Source of the DNA: Mycobacterium montefiorense
GTDB lineage: Bacteria; Actinomycetota; Actinomycetes; Mycobacteriales; Mycobacteriaceae
DNA length: 64,000 bases
Assembly (NCBI RefSeq): GCF_003112775.1
Contig: NZ_BFCH01000009.1
Coordinates: 1-64,000, forward strand
Reading direction: 5' to 3'
The notes beneath the pieces were generated by a model. That model worked only from the letters and a program-made list of their open reading frames with translations, did not search any database and was not told where the DNA came from. Shown here in pieces: positions 16,844 through 28,056 of this stretch (position 1 is the stretch's first letter; every line of letters starts with the position of its first letter). The translations under genes and the position numbers were made by a program.

Positions 16844-18412
16844 TCATGTGATCGACAACCCCTGTTGTAACGCATACATGCTGGCGCCGATGCGATTTGA
16901 GACGCCGATCTTCGCGTACGTTCGCTCGACATGGTTGCGGGCGGTCTTCTCGCTGATCACCAGCGTCGCCGCGATCTCCTTGTTGGACGCCCCGCGAGCG
17001 ACCAGGCAGAGCACCTCGATCTCGCGTGGGGTGAGCCCGTCCGGCCGCGACTTCGGCCTTTGCGCCGACTGTCCCGCCGCATGCAGCACCGCTTCGACGG
17101 CGACGGGGTCGAGGTCACCGGCACGGACCCGCTCGTGCAGCCGCTGCGTCGCCGCGCCGGGTGTTAGCTCGCCTCGGTAGGGTCTTGGCTCGCAACCAGA
17201 TTGGTAGCAGACCGCCGCTGCCAGGATGCGGTCGGGCAGGCTCAGCGCGGTCCCGGCAAGCCCGCGTGGGTATCCCGAACCGTTCAGGCATTCATGGTGG
17301 TTGCCGGCGACTTCCGCCAGCCGCCCGAGGCCGCGGACCTGGTTGAGGATCCGCACGGTGAGATAGGGATGCAGCCGCACCCGCTCGAATTCGCCCGCGG
17401 TCAACGACCCCGGTTTGGACCAGATTTGATTCGACACACCGATGCGACCCAAGTCATGGACGTGGCCCGCGCGTCGGGTCAGGGCCGCCGAGCCGTCATC
17501 GAGGCCGGCCGCGAGAGCCGCGTCGCCGGCAAGCGCGGCCACCGCACGTGAATGCCCAAGGGTGAATGGGCATTTGAGGTCGACGAAGTCTCCGAACGCA
17601 ACTAGGAGTGCGTCCAGCGCCTTGTCGTCAAGCCGCTGGCGGCGATCGGGTGCCTCCTGCAATGCGGCCGCCCATGCATCGCCGGGGGCCGGGCCGGCCA
17701 AGATCGCCTCGGCAGATTGGACGAACGTGTCGACGACCTTCGGGTCGAACTGGCCGGCCCGGCGGCTGCGAGCCATGGCCACGGCACCCTCGACCCCGTA
17801 TGCGCGGTGGTGCACCTCGATCATCTCGGCGAGCTGAGCGACCCGCATCTGTATCGGGATGTCGCCGCCGTGCGCGCCGGTGGGCAGCCCGCCACCGTCG
17901 TAACGCTCGAAAGCGAACGCCAGCGACGCCTGGACGTCGGGGCCCAGCCCGATTCGATCCGCCAGCAGCGCCGCGGAGGTGCAGTGCGAATGGATCAACC
18001 GGGACAACTGGCCGCGCGCGTCGGCGAACAGTGTTGCCATCATGACCAGCCGCTGCGTCAACGGCTGACCGCGACCGATGTTGCCCATCAGGAACCGCCA
18101 GTACGGCAGCCCCGACCAGTCCACCAGGTACGAGTCATGCCGCACCGCGATGTCGTCGCCGAACCACCGCGCATATTCATGGGAGTCGGCATGACACCCG
18201 ATCCACATGATCAACGTCGTGTAGTAGACGCAATCCCGTTGCGCGTCGCTAAGTCCCAGTCGATTAGCGAGCCGGGTCGCGATCATTGCCGAGCGCAACA
18301 TGTGCTCGGCGGGCTGCCCCAGGCCAAGGTCGATTGCCACCGACAGCGCCGCCAGCAGCTCCGCCCGGCTGGGCGCCTCGCCCGCCGCCGACTCGGTGAT
18401 GTGCGACGCCAT
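16844..18412 (-). CDS. HD-GYP-like phosphohydrolase fused to LuxR-type DNA-binding domain
   Basis: 522 residues in three parts. The N-terminal half (about 20-235) is a degenerate HD-like domain with ERYDGGGLPTGAHGGDIP (169-186), matching the HD-GYP lid but lacking the His pair. The second half (about 262-450) carries HVHDLGRIGVS (317-327) and HHECLNGSGYP (372-382), close to HD-x-GK and HHExxDGxGYP except Asn for Asp377. The C-terminus (459-516) is a LuxR HTH (LTPREIEVLCLVARGASNKEIA). HD-GYP domains hydrolyse cyclic dinucleotides; fused to a DNA-binding domain this could be a one-component sensor. Start at ATG 18412. The gene upstream is 31 bp away and co-directional. Confidence 0.8.
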   Translation of the reverse strand: MASHITESAAGEAPSRAELLAALSVAIDLGLGQPAEHMLRSAMIATRLANRLGLSDAQRDCVYYTTLIMWIGCHADSHEYARWFGDDIAVRHDSYLVDWSGLPYWRFLMGNIGRGQPLTQRLVMMATLFADARGQLSRLIHSHCTSAALLADRIGLGPDVQASLAFAFERYDGGGLPTGAHGGDIPIQMRVAQLAEMIEVHHRAYGVEGAVAMARSRRAGQFDPKVVDTFVQSAEAILAGPAPGDAWAAALQEAPDRRQRLDDKALDALLVAFGDFVDLKCPFTLGHSRAVAALAGDAALAAGLDDGSAALTRRAGHVHDLGRIGVSNQIWSKPGSLTAGEFERVRLHPYLTVRILNQVRGLGRLAEVAGNHHECLNGSGYPRGLAGTALSLPDRILAAAVCYQSGCEPRPYRGELTPGAATQRLHERVRAGDLDPVAVEAVLHAAGQSAQRPKSRPDGLTPREIEVLCLVARGASNKEIAATLVISEKTARNHVERTYAKIGVSNRIGASMYALQQGLSIT

Positions 18413-18443
18413 CGGCTCATTGTCCCCTTCAGTTGCGTCCGGG

Positions 18444-19190
18444 TCAGCAAATCGAAATTGTGCGTTCCACGGCGCGATGGCGGCGCGGGTCGAAAGTGTC
18501 CAGACGACCACCCCCGACGACGAAAAACCCGCGTTGCGGGGCCCAGAAGTCGCCCAGGCGGGCTTGCATGCCCAGCGGCTCGACTGGGCCGAGGCCCTCG
18601 CCGCGCCACACCGCGCGCGACCGGGTGACGGCCCAGAATCGTTTGGGGGCGATCATGAATCGCTGTCCGTTCGGGGCTCTGCCGGATAGCCGAACCCGCC
18701 CGGCGCCCAGCATCGGTCCGGCGACCCGCGACAGAGCGCGCAGGGTCGCCCGGTTGGTCCATGTCCGTTCGGGTAGCCGGGACGCGATCCCGCTGATCAA
18801 CCGTGTTGACGCGGCGGTCCCGAGATCGAGATGCCATTCGAGCAAGCCCTCAATGCCGACGTACAGCAACCACGGGCTAACCCACGCGACGTCGATGTCG
18901 CACTGCACCGCGTGGCTTGGCGTGGCAGAGCTGAAGTAGCGGGAGCAACTGAGCTCTCCGGGGCTTGTCGCGTAAAACGTCCACACCCCGGCGGGGTCGC
19001 GATGCCACACCGACCGGTAGCCCGGCGCGAACGACGCCGTGGGTATACAGCGCAGCGCGAGGTAGTGCCCGCTGGCAAAGGGAAGCCCCAAAACTCCGAA
19101 GCCGGCGAATCTTTCGTCGTCGCCGGGGGGCAACGCGGGATCATGCAGGACGGCCGAAGCAGCATCGGCGGGAGTGTGCAACGTGGTCAT
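18444..19190 (-). CDS. Conserved hypothetical protein, 248 aa
   Basis: Not recognised. The soluble protein has regions that look like a beta-barrel lipid- or steroid-binding fold (WHRDPAGVWTFYATSPGELSCSRYFSS, about 60-87; CDIDVAWVSPWLLYVGIEG, about 97-115), ending with VEPLGMQARLGDFWAPQRGFFVVGG. No catalytic signature or signal peptide is evident. The start at ATG 19190 lies before MTTLHTPADAASAVLHDP. It sits 31 bp upstream of the HD-GYP/LuxR gene in the same direction, so the two are probably one operon and may share a signal. M. tuberculosis has a different gene (Rv3239c) in this slot. Confidence 0.6.
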   Translation of the reverse strand: MTTLHTPADAASAVLHDPALPPGDDERFAGFGVLGLPFASGHYLALRCIPTASFAPGYRSVWHRDPAGVWTFYATSPGELSCSRYFSSATPSHAVQCDIDVAWVSPWLLYVGIEGLLEWHLDLGTAASTRLISGIASRLPERTWTNRATLRALSRVAGPMLGAGRVRLSGRAPNGQRFMIAPKRFWAVTRSRAVWRGEGLGPVEPLGMQARLGDFWAPQRGFFVVGGGRLDTFDPRRHRAVERTISIC

Positions 19191-19254
19191 GCAGCGATGT
19201 TGCGTGGCGGGGCCACGCCGGCGCATGAGGCTTATGCCTCAAATCAACGGCGAG

Positions 19255-22098
<2,844 letters not shown>

Positions 22099-22234
22099 AG
22101 CTATGTCCCCTGTTGGTAGGAGTCGTCTTCGTTAAAGCGACTCCCATGGTAGGGGACGACGCCGTGGTGACCGCCGTAGCGGCGATCGCCAGCGCGGCAC
22201 CGCCGGGTGCAGCGGGTCGCCGTCCGAGGACCCG

Positions 22235-22924
22235 TCAGGACAGCCGGATCAGTCCGTAGTCATATGCGTGGCGGCGGTAGACCACCGACGGTCGCTCGCT
22301 CTGCTTGTCGTAGAACAAGAAGAAGTCATGTCCGACAAGTTCCATCTCGTAGAGCGCGTCGTCAACCGACATCGGGGTGGCCTGGTGTTCTTTGGTGCGC
22401 ACCACCCGCCCCGGCTGGTGGTCGTCGTCGCCGGTGTCGTGTTGGTGTGCGTCGGCGGACGCGGTGTTACCGAAAGTCTTCTCGCGCGGTGGGACCACCG
22501 CGGTGGCCTCGGCCAGTGACACAGGGGTCTTTTCGCCGTAATGGACCTTGCGGCGATCCTTGCCGCGGCGCAGCCGGCTCTCCAGCCGGACCACCGCGGA
22601 TTCGAGTGCGGCATAGAAGCTGTCGGCGCACGCCTCGCCACGAACTACCGGCCCACGGCCCCGCGCGGTGATCTCCACGCGCTGACAGGACTTACGTTGG
22701 CGACGGTTGCGTTCATGCTTGAGTTCGACGTCGAAGAGGTAGATGGTCTTGTCGAATCGTTCCGCACGGGCGAGTTTCTGCGAGACGTAGATGCGGAAGT
22801 GATCGGGAATCTCGACATTGCGGCCTTTGAAGACGACCTCGGCGGTGGCTGTCGGTTCCTGCGCGTCGATGCCTACCGGCGGTTCGTCCAGTAGCTGAGT
22901 GGAATCCACGGTGAGTCTTGACAT
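22235..22924 (-). CDS. hpf: Long-form ribosome hibernation promoting factor
   Basis: 229 residues: N-terminal S30AE/YfiA domain (about 28-125; AEVVFKGRNVEIPDHFRIYVSQKLARAERF, basic patch RRQRKSCQRVEI) and a C-terminal dimerisation domain (about 175-229; TPMSVDDALYEMELVGHDFFLFYD, VVYRRHAYDYGLI). Binds the 30S decoding region and promotes 100S dimers or idle 70S under stress. Matches Rv3241c. ATG 22924 fits the orthologue start (MSRLTVDST). A 320-bp non-coding stretch upstream probably holds its stress-responsive promoter. Confidence 0.93.
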   Translation of the reverse strand: MSRLTVDSTQLLDEPPVGIDAQEPTATAEVVFKGRNVEIPDHFRIYVSQKLARAERFDKTIYLFDVELKHERNRRQRKSCQRVEITARGRGPVVRGEACADSFYAALESAVVRLESRLRRGKDRRKVHYGEKTPVSLAEATAVVPPREKTFGNTASADAHQHDTGDDDHQPGRVVRTKEHQATPMSVDDALYEMELVGHDFFLFYDKQSERPSVVYRRHAYDYGLIRLS

Positions 22925-23244
22925 ACGTGACAACTCATTTCTCTTTTCACGTCGCACGCGCCTGCGTGCCGGATCATTTGAATGAGCGCCGACGGGGTTA
23001 GCGCGGTTGCGGCCGCAGGCAGCCCGCCGGTGCAAGGTGTCGAATGCTCACCCCCTCCGCACTTGGCGTCTCAACCTGGGAAATCACGACCCGTGAGTCG
23101 GAACCGGTGAGTCCCGAAGAGTTCTTGAACATTGTCCTCGACGTTAGCTCGTGTTCGCCCTGCCGTGCCACCAATTTGATGAACCCGTAGCGAGTTCTTC
23201 ACGTCTTCTTGGCTATTTCACTGGTTTACGGCGAGATCGGCGAT
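22925..23244. other. 320-bp non-coding stretch upstream of hpf
   Basis: No ORF with coding character or RNA gene seen. It is the 5' region of hpf and lies downstream of comF. Notable are two ACTCAC boxes 15 bp apart near 23089-23112 and a run of A/T-rich sequence next to the hpf start. A promoter with a long untranslated leader is likely, but I cannot name a sigma factor with confidence. Confidence 0.4.
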
Positions 23245-23877
23245 TCAGGCGACGGCGATCGCCAGCACCGCGGTCACCCGGACCCCGGCGGCGGACAGCA
23301 CCCGGACCGATTCGCGCGCCGTGGCGCCGGTCGTGACGATGTCGTCAACGAGCAGGACCTCGGTGAGCGGCCGCCGGCCCCGCAGCAGCACCCGGCCCGC
23401 GACGTTGCGCTCGCGCTCGGCGGTCCCCAGACCCACCGAGTCACGAGTGAGCGCCCGCATGCGTAGGGCCGACACCACGGCGACGTCCGGGTGCCGGGCC
23501 ATCGCGAGCGTTGCCAACCGGGTGACGGGATCGCCGCCGCGCCGGCGTGCCACCGAACGCCGGGTCGGCGCGGGCACGATCGTCAACGGCGTTGCGACGA
23601 TCCCCCAGGCCAGCAACCGATGTACGCCGACTGCCAGCGCTTGGGCCAGCGGCGCGACCAGGTCGCCGCGCCCGTGCTCCTTCATCCCGAGGATCGCCTG
23701 ACGACGGGCACCGGCGTAGCGCCCGAGCGCGAACACCGGTGCTTGCGCGTCGACTCGCGGACTGACCAGGTGCGGTTCGTCGGGCTTGACGACGAACTCC
23801 ATGGCGCACGCGCCGCACCAGCGGGTCGACGGAGCCCCGCAGCCGCCGCATTCGGTCGGCAGGATCAAATCAAGCAC
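23245..23877 (-). CDS. ComF-family amidophosphoribosyltransferase-like protein
   Basis: 210 residues. An N-terminal zinc-ribbon has Cys10, Cys13, Cys21, Cys24 (LPTECGGCGAPSTRWCGAC). The C-terminal type-I phosphoribosyltransferase domain has the PRPP loop VLLVDDIVTTGAT. ComF proteins are linked to DNA uptake and single-strand DNA handling in competent bacteria; the role in mycobacteria is unknown. Corresponds to Rv3242c in size and position. GTG 23877 is chosen because the protein then starts directly at VLDLILPTECGG; the longer open frame has no coding character. It is the last backbone gene before the accessory island. Confidence 0.85.
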   Translation of the reverse strand: MLDLILPTECGGCGAPSTRWCGACAMEFVVKPDEPHLVSPRVDAQAPVFALGRYAGARRQAILGMKEHGRGDLVAPLAQALAVGVHRLLAWGIVATPLTIVPAPTRRSVARRRGGDPVTRLATLAMARHPDVAVVSALRMRALTRDSVGLGTAERERNVAGRVLLRGRRPLTEVLLVDDIVTTGATARESVRVLSAAGVRVTAVLAIAVA

Positions 23878-23914
23878 GCCGCCATTGTCGCCACCGGGGC
23901 TGACAGCTGACCCG

Positions 23915-24364
23915 CTAGTGGTTCGCCTTCTCGATGATGGACTGCAGCATCTTGTGCGTGGACCGGGCGCGATTCGCCGACAAGTCGAACTTCTCGCTGA
24001 TCGCCTGATAGATCCCGTTGGCGCTCGCGCGCAGCCGCTCGCCTTCACGGGTCAGACCGACGATGACACTGCGCTCGTCGTCGGGGCTACGGGTCCGCCG
24101 GAGGAACCCGCGCTTTTCGAGTCGCTTCAGCAACGGGGTCATCGTCCCGTAGTCGAGTTGCAGGAGTTCGACCAGCTCGCCGACGGTCCGGTCGTCCTGC
24201 TCCCACAATGCCGCCAGCACAAGGTATTGCGGATACGTCAAGCCAAGAGGCTCGAGCAGCGGGCGGTACGTGGCGGTGATCGCCCGCGATGCCGCGTGCA
24301 ACGCGAAGCAGACCATGTCGTTGAGCCGTACCTCGTCGGTCTTGGGCGATGGTGCGGCGTTCAT
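23915..24364 (-). CDS. OhrR-type MarR-family redox regulator
   Basis: 149 residues. The N-terminus NDMVCFALHAASRAITATYRPLL has the OhrR pattern, with Cys19 in the place of the peroxide-reactive cysteine. The winged helix follows (LTYPQYLVLAALWEQDD, YGTMTPLLKRLEKRGFLRR, DERSVIVGLT). OhrR proteins repress ohr genes until oxidised by organic hydroperoxides, but no ohr gene is in the window. The nearest upstream co-directional genes are the Rieske dioxygenase components, 176 bp away. A perfect 7-bp inverted repeat lies 20 bp before its ATG, consistent with autoregulation. Control of the oxidative operon is possible. Confidence 0.82.
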   Translation of the reverse strand: MNAAPSPKTDEVRLNDMVCFALHAASRAITATYRPLLEPLGLTYPQYLVLAALWEQDDRTVGELVELLQLDYGTMTPLLKRLEKRGFLRRTRSPDDERSVIVGLTREGERLRASANGIYQAISEKFDLSANRARSTHKMLQSIIEKANH

Positions 24365-24383
24365 AGCTGCACATTCTAGCCAA

Positions 24384-24406
24384 AGTCACTAGGGATTCGA
24401 GTGACT
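24384..24406. promoter_or_regulatory. Inverted repeat AGTCACT-N9-AGTGACT before the MarR gene
   Basis: Perfect 7-bp arms (24384-24390 and 24400-24406), centred about 30 bp upstream of the regulator ATG. Size and symmetry suit a MarR-family dimer. TAGCCAA occurs as a direct repeat just outside the arms. Confidence 0.5.
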
Positions 24407-24540
24407 CGTAGCCAAGGCTTCTGCGACGGTGTTCCACGCCACATTGCCTGGTATCCAATCCCCTGGTACGCAGGGTATCTGGTGCACTAGTTACTTTCAG
24501 GAGCCCCTGTTGGCCCGGCCGCCGGGGGGCTCACCTTGCC

Positions 24541-24900
24541 CTACTCGGGCGATGACAAATCTGCGGCGGCATCTACAGCGGCGCTGTCGTGATCGTCGGG
24601 GATGTCGATCATCACCTGACCGTCGCGCACCACTACAGGGTAGGTTCTGAGCGCGGTGAGGGCGGGAAGGCACAGCGGACGGCCGTCGCGAATATCGAAG
24701 CGCGCCTGGTGAAGTGGGCAGACTACCTGGTAGCCCTCGAGTTCGCCATCCTCGCCCAACGACCACTGTTCGTGACTGCAGGAGTCCTGAGTGGCGTAGA
24801 ACTCACCTGCAACGCGAAAGATCGCGACATTCCGCGCACCAAGCGCCGGTCGGCCGTCACCATCAGCGAGTTCATCTGTGCTGCAGGCTAATACAAGCAT
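24541..24900 (-). CDS. Rieske-type ferredoxin of a ring-hydroxylating dioxygenase system
   Basis: 119 residues with the Rieske 2Fe-2S ligands in CSH (Cys41, His43) and CPLH (Cys61, His64), embedded in the usual FYATQDSCSHEQWSLG and YQVVCPLHQARFDIRDGRP segments. It would carry electrons from a reductase to the dioxygenase alpha subunit. ATG 24900 is preferred; a TTG four codons earlier is too close to the GGAGGA ribosome site. It is 33 bp from the beta-subunit gene and is the last gene of the operon. No matching ferredoxin reductase gene is present in the cluster. Confidence 0.92.
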   Translation of the reverse strand: MLVLACSTDELADGDGRPALGARNVAIFRVAGEFYATQDSCSHEQWSLGEDGELEGYQVVCPLHQARFDIRDGRPLCLPALTALRTYPVVVRDGQVMIDIPDDHDSAAVDAAADLSSPE

Positions 24901-24933
24901 GCTTTGCGCCAATCCTCCGTCTGTACCGCGCCT

Positions 24934-25431
24934 TCAGAGGATGATGCTGATCTTGCCGTGGGGGTCCAACACGTCGTGATCCAGCGTGGCTTTGCGGCGC
25001 TGGATCTTGAAACCTTCAGCGGTAGCGGCCAAGACGTAGTGATATCGACCCACATAGCTCACCTCAACGCCACGCTGTATCCGAAAGACGACGAAATTGG
25101 CAGCGACGCTCAGCTCGTCGTCAGTACGAGAAATGATGCGCACGTTGGTGATCAGTCGTCGTGTCCTGGAATGCGGGAACTCGGCGTGCGCGGTCGGCTT
25201 TCGTAAGCGGATCACCCTTTGCTCGAGCATCGGGCGTAGATCACGGATCAGCGCAAAGCTTTCCTCGAGCGCCTCGTCGGGGCGGTCGGTTGCCGGCACC
25301 TCATACACACAGTCCATCGTGAACAGATCCAGCCACTCCCCCAAGCGCCATTCGTCGAGCAGCGCTGCTTCGTGATACAGGAAGTCCTCGACATCTGCGC
25401 GGGAGACCAGCGCAAGCGCCACGCTGGTCAT
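24934..25431 (-). CDS. Aromatic-ring-hydroxylating dioxygenase beta subunit
   Basis: 165 residues of the SnoaL/NTF2-like small-subunit family: VEDFLYHEAALLDEWRLGEWLDLFTMDCVYEVP (14-46), then RKPTAHAEFPHSRTRRLITNVRI and a C-terminal barrel ending RRKATLDHDVLDPHGKISIIL. It assembles with alpha as an alpha3beta3 oxygenase and is mainly structural. Its start overlaps the alpha-subunit stop as ATGA, so the two are coupled. The presence of a beta subunit separates this oxygenase from KshA-type (alpha-only) steroid hydroxylases. Confidence 0.93.
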   Translation of the reverse strand: MTSVALALVSRADVEDFLYHEAALLDEWRLGEWLDLFTMDCVYEVPATDRPDEALEESFALIRDLRPMLEQRVIRLRKPTAHAEFPHSRTRRLITNVRIISRTDDELSVAANFVVFRIQRGVEVSYVGRYHYVLAATAEGFKIQRRKATLDHDVLDPHGKISIIL

Positions 25432-26774
25432 CGCACACCGCTTGCCGCGGATCGCTGCTCTACGCCGAGGTAGGAGGTGTCATACCGCGGCCCTTCGGGG
25501 CGTGCGGGTTGACCGGTTAGCGCGGTATTCCACTGCCGCCAAAAGGCTCGCATCTGCAATTCGTCGACGACGGTGGGCTCAGCGGCGCCCATTCCCCGCG
25601 AAACATCGGACCACTGAACCTCTTTCACCGCAGAGAATCCGCGCTGACACTGCTCGAGTCCTTCGACATCGTCCGGAGTCGCCAGGCCCGCAGGCCCCCA
25701 GAAACTCATTGCGTTGTCTAAGCGGTAGGACAACACATCGGCGGGTACATCGGCGGGAATCAATTGCCAGCCGGTGATTTCGGTTCGGTCGGACGCAGTG
25801 GGGAACATGGTGCGCACCTGGATGCCGAAGTTTAGGTCGATCACGGCCATGTTCGGAAACACGATCAGGTTTCGGCTGGTATTGAGCATCCGCTTCGTGT
25901 GAGATTCGCCCAGCCGGGCGACAAAATCGGCGCGTCGTTGCGAGATGGCGGACAGAATCTTCTCGGACGCGATCGGCATGCCGAGTTCGGGGCCTTCGAT
26001 CACGGCGTGGCCATTCCCCAGCGACACCGCCCGGCCGTTGCCCTGTTCGGCCGCCAATCCCGGGGTGACCCCCATGCTGAGCATCATTTCGAAATATGTC
26101 TGGTGAACACTGAACGCGTGATAGCCGTCGCAACTGTTTTCCATCAGGAGCTTCCAGTTGGCGTTCATCGAATAATAGTGGGTCCCCGACACGATCTGCA
26201 TACCGGCCAAAGACTGGTCTGCCACCAGATCGAACACGTAACGCGCGTCGGCAAGATAGGTCTGCAGCTCGGGAGCGTCCGGGCCATAGGTGACGAACGT
26301 AAAACCACGGTAACTTTCGCAACGGGGGCGGCACAGTCCATGGTCCGCCTTGCGAAAGCCCGCACTGTAGGCATCGTCGCCGGGCACGCTGATCAGTGCA
26401 CCGGTGTCGTCGTAGGCCCACCCGTGGTAGAAGCAGGTGAAGACCTTCCGGTTGCCCCGAGGTTCGCGACACACTTCGGCGCCGCGATGTCGACAGGTGT
26501 TGAGCATGACGCGGATCTGACCGTGTCGGTCGCGGCTGTAGATTACCTCCCTGCCCCCAACCCTGCGGGTCTGAAAATCGTTGGGATGAGGCACTTCTGA
26601 CTCATGTCCGACATAAAGCCAGCAGCGATTGAAGATCCGATCCTGTTCGAGCTCAACTATCTCCGGGGAGGTGAATACTGAACGATGAACCCGAAATATT
26701 CCTTCGCAGAAATCATCGATCACCAAGGGATCGGTTGTGCCGAATGCCGTCTGGTGAACATCAGGGCTGCGCAT
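25428..26774 (-). CDS. Aromatic-ring-hydroxylating dioxygenase alpha subunit (Rieske non-heme iron oxygenase)
   Basis: 448 residues. Rieske ligands are Cys94/His96 (CRHRGAEVC) and Cys114/His117 (CFYHGW). The mononuclear iron site is in NWKLLMENSCDGYHAFSVH: Asp216, bridging between domains, and His219/His224; the third ligand is probably the Asp in TPDDVEGLEQ. It inserts O2 into an aromatic or olefinic ring to give a cis-diol, or acts as a monooxygenase. Start is ATG 26774 with GGAAAGAAG upstream, rather than the GTG 17 codons earlier. The substrate cannot be read from sequence; neighbours suggest a polycyclic terpenoid or steroid. Confidence 0.93.
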   Translation of the reverse strand: MRSPDVHQTAFGTTDPLVIDDFCEGIFRVHRSVFTSPEIVELEQDRIFNRCWLYVGHESEVPHPNDFQTRRVGGREVIYSRDRHGQIRVMLNTCRHRGAEVCREPRGNRKVFTCFYHGWAYDDTGALISVPGDDAYSAGFRKADHGLCRPRCESYRGFTFVTYGPDAPELQTYLADARYVFDLVADQSLAGMQIVSGTHYYSMNANWKLLMENSCDGYHAFSVHQTYFEMMLSMGVTPGLAAEQGNGRAVSLGNGHAVIEGPELGMPIASEKILSAISQRRADFVARLGESHTKRMLNTSRNLIVFPNMAVIDLNFGIQVRTMFPTASDRTEITGWQLIPADVPADVLSYRLDNAMSFWGPAGLATPDDVEGLEQCQRGFSAVKEVQWSDVSRGMGAAEPTVVDELQMRAFWRQWNTALTGQPARPEGPRYDTSYLGVEQRSAASGVR

Positions 26775-26862
26775 AATATTCTTCTTTCCGTCACGCAGGA
26801 TGGCCGCCGGGTGACCGACATCCACACCACGTGTTTAGGGATTGATATCTCGACCAACATTG

Positions 26863-28056
26863 TTAGCCAACAGGTTTCGATGGGGTGAATATCACCGGCA
26901 TTGACTCCGGACCAGAAATGAAATTTGTCGGCCGCAAGGGCAATTCGTCCGCACTGGCCAAGCGCAGGTCGGGCAGACGTTGCAACACCCGGCCGAGCAT
27001 GAGGGACAGTTCCAGGCGCGCCAGTTGATTGCCCAGACAAAAGTGCGTGCCGAATCCGAATGCCAAGTGATTGTTGGGTTTACGGTCGATGCGGAAGTTC
27101 TCCGGATCGCCGAAGGTGGTCTCGTCGAAGTTAGCCGACTCGAACAACAGCATGATTTTTTCGCCAGCATGCAACGAAGTGCCATGAAACTCGGTATCCA
27201 CAGCCATCGTGCGGCACATGTTCTTTATCGGCGTGGTCCAGCGCAACATTTCCTCTATCGCGCCGGGCAACAGTTGTGGGCCCGCGCACAGCTTCTCCCA
27301 CTGGTCGCGATGCCGCAACAGCTGCTCGGTTCCGCCGGACAAAGTGTGCCGGGTGGTCTCGTCGCCGCCGATCAGAATCAGCAATGACTCGTAAACGATC
27401 TCGTCGTCGGACAGCTTGTGCCCGTCGACTTCGGCATTCACTAGGACACTTAACAGGTCATCCGTTGGGCGTGTCCTGCGCTTGGCGACGGTGTCCAATG
27501 CGTAGGCCGCGTATCCGGCGAATGCGTCCGCCACCGTTTGTAGTGCCGCCTCGCTGCCGTCCGCACTCGGCCGACCGACCATATCCTCGGACCACTTCAG
27601 CAGCGTCTCGTGGTCCTCGGGTAACACGCCCAGCATGTCGCCGATTACCGCCATTGGGAGCGGCGCGGCGATATCACGTACGAAGTCACACTGGCCCGAC
27701 TCGCAGATCACATCGATCAACTTGTCGCATAGCCGAATGATCGCTGATCCCTTCTCCTGTAGTCGTTTACGGGTGAAGCCTGCGTTGACGAGCTTGCGGC
27801 GCAGCAGATGTTCGGGATCATCCATGTCGATCATGTAAGGCATTGGCGCAAGGTTGGGCCGGATTCCGCCGCTATTGGAAAACAGGGCCGGATTACGTTC
27901 GGCATCGACAACAGCCTGATACGTCGCCGCGGCCGCCAAGCCATTGCGGTCACGGAAGATAGGCTGGTGCTCGCGCATCCAGCGATAGGCCTGACGTGCG
28001 AATCCACCCGCATAGAAGCAACCATCGGCCAGATCGATATCTAAGACTTTGGTCAT
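26863..28056 (-). CDS. Cytochrome P450, CYP142-like
   Basis: 397-residue soluble P450. Signatures: I-helix GGDETTR (230-236), ExxR (Glu269-Arg272), heme loop FGFGTHFC with Cys340. Along its length it closely resembles mycobacterial CYP142, the cholesterol C26/27-hydroxylase, including DLADGxFY at the start, YRWMRxxQPxFRDRNGLAAA, MIDMDDPxHLLRRKLVNAGFTRKR and the tail SMPVIFTPS. It is therefore a CYP142-family paralogue rather than a random P450, pointing to an alkyl side chain of a sterol-like substrate. ATG overlaps the GMC stop by four bases. Redox partners are not in the cluster apart from the Rieske ferredoxin. Confidence 0.93.
   Translation of the reverse strand: MTKVLDIDLADGCFYAGGFARQAYRWMREHQPIFRDRNGLAAAATYQAVVDAERNPALFSNSGGIRPNLAPMPYMIDMDDPEHLLRRKLVNAGFTRKRLQEKGSAIIRLCDKLIDVICESGQCDFVRDIAAPLPMAVIGDMLGVLPEDHETLLKWSEDMVGRPSADGSEAALQTVADAFAGYAAYALDTVAKRRTRPTDDLLSVLVNAEVDGHKLSDDEIVYESLLILIGGDETTRHTLSGGTEQLLRHRDQWEKLCAGPQLLPGAIEEMLRWTTPIKNMCRTMAVDTEFHGTSLHAGEKIMLLFESANFDETTFGDPENFRIDRKPNNHLAFGFGTHFCLGNQLARLELSLMLGRVLQRLPDLRLASADELPLRPTNFISGPESMPVIFTPSKPVG

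Noticed and set aside
24365..24540. Terminator after the Rieske ferredoxin gene
   Set aside because: No GC hairpin followed by T-tract; the only clear symmetry is the MarR-side inverted repeat.
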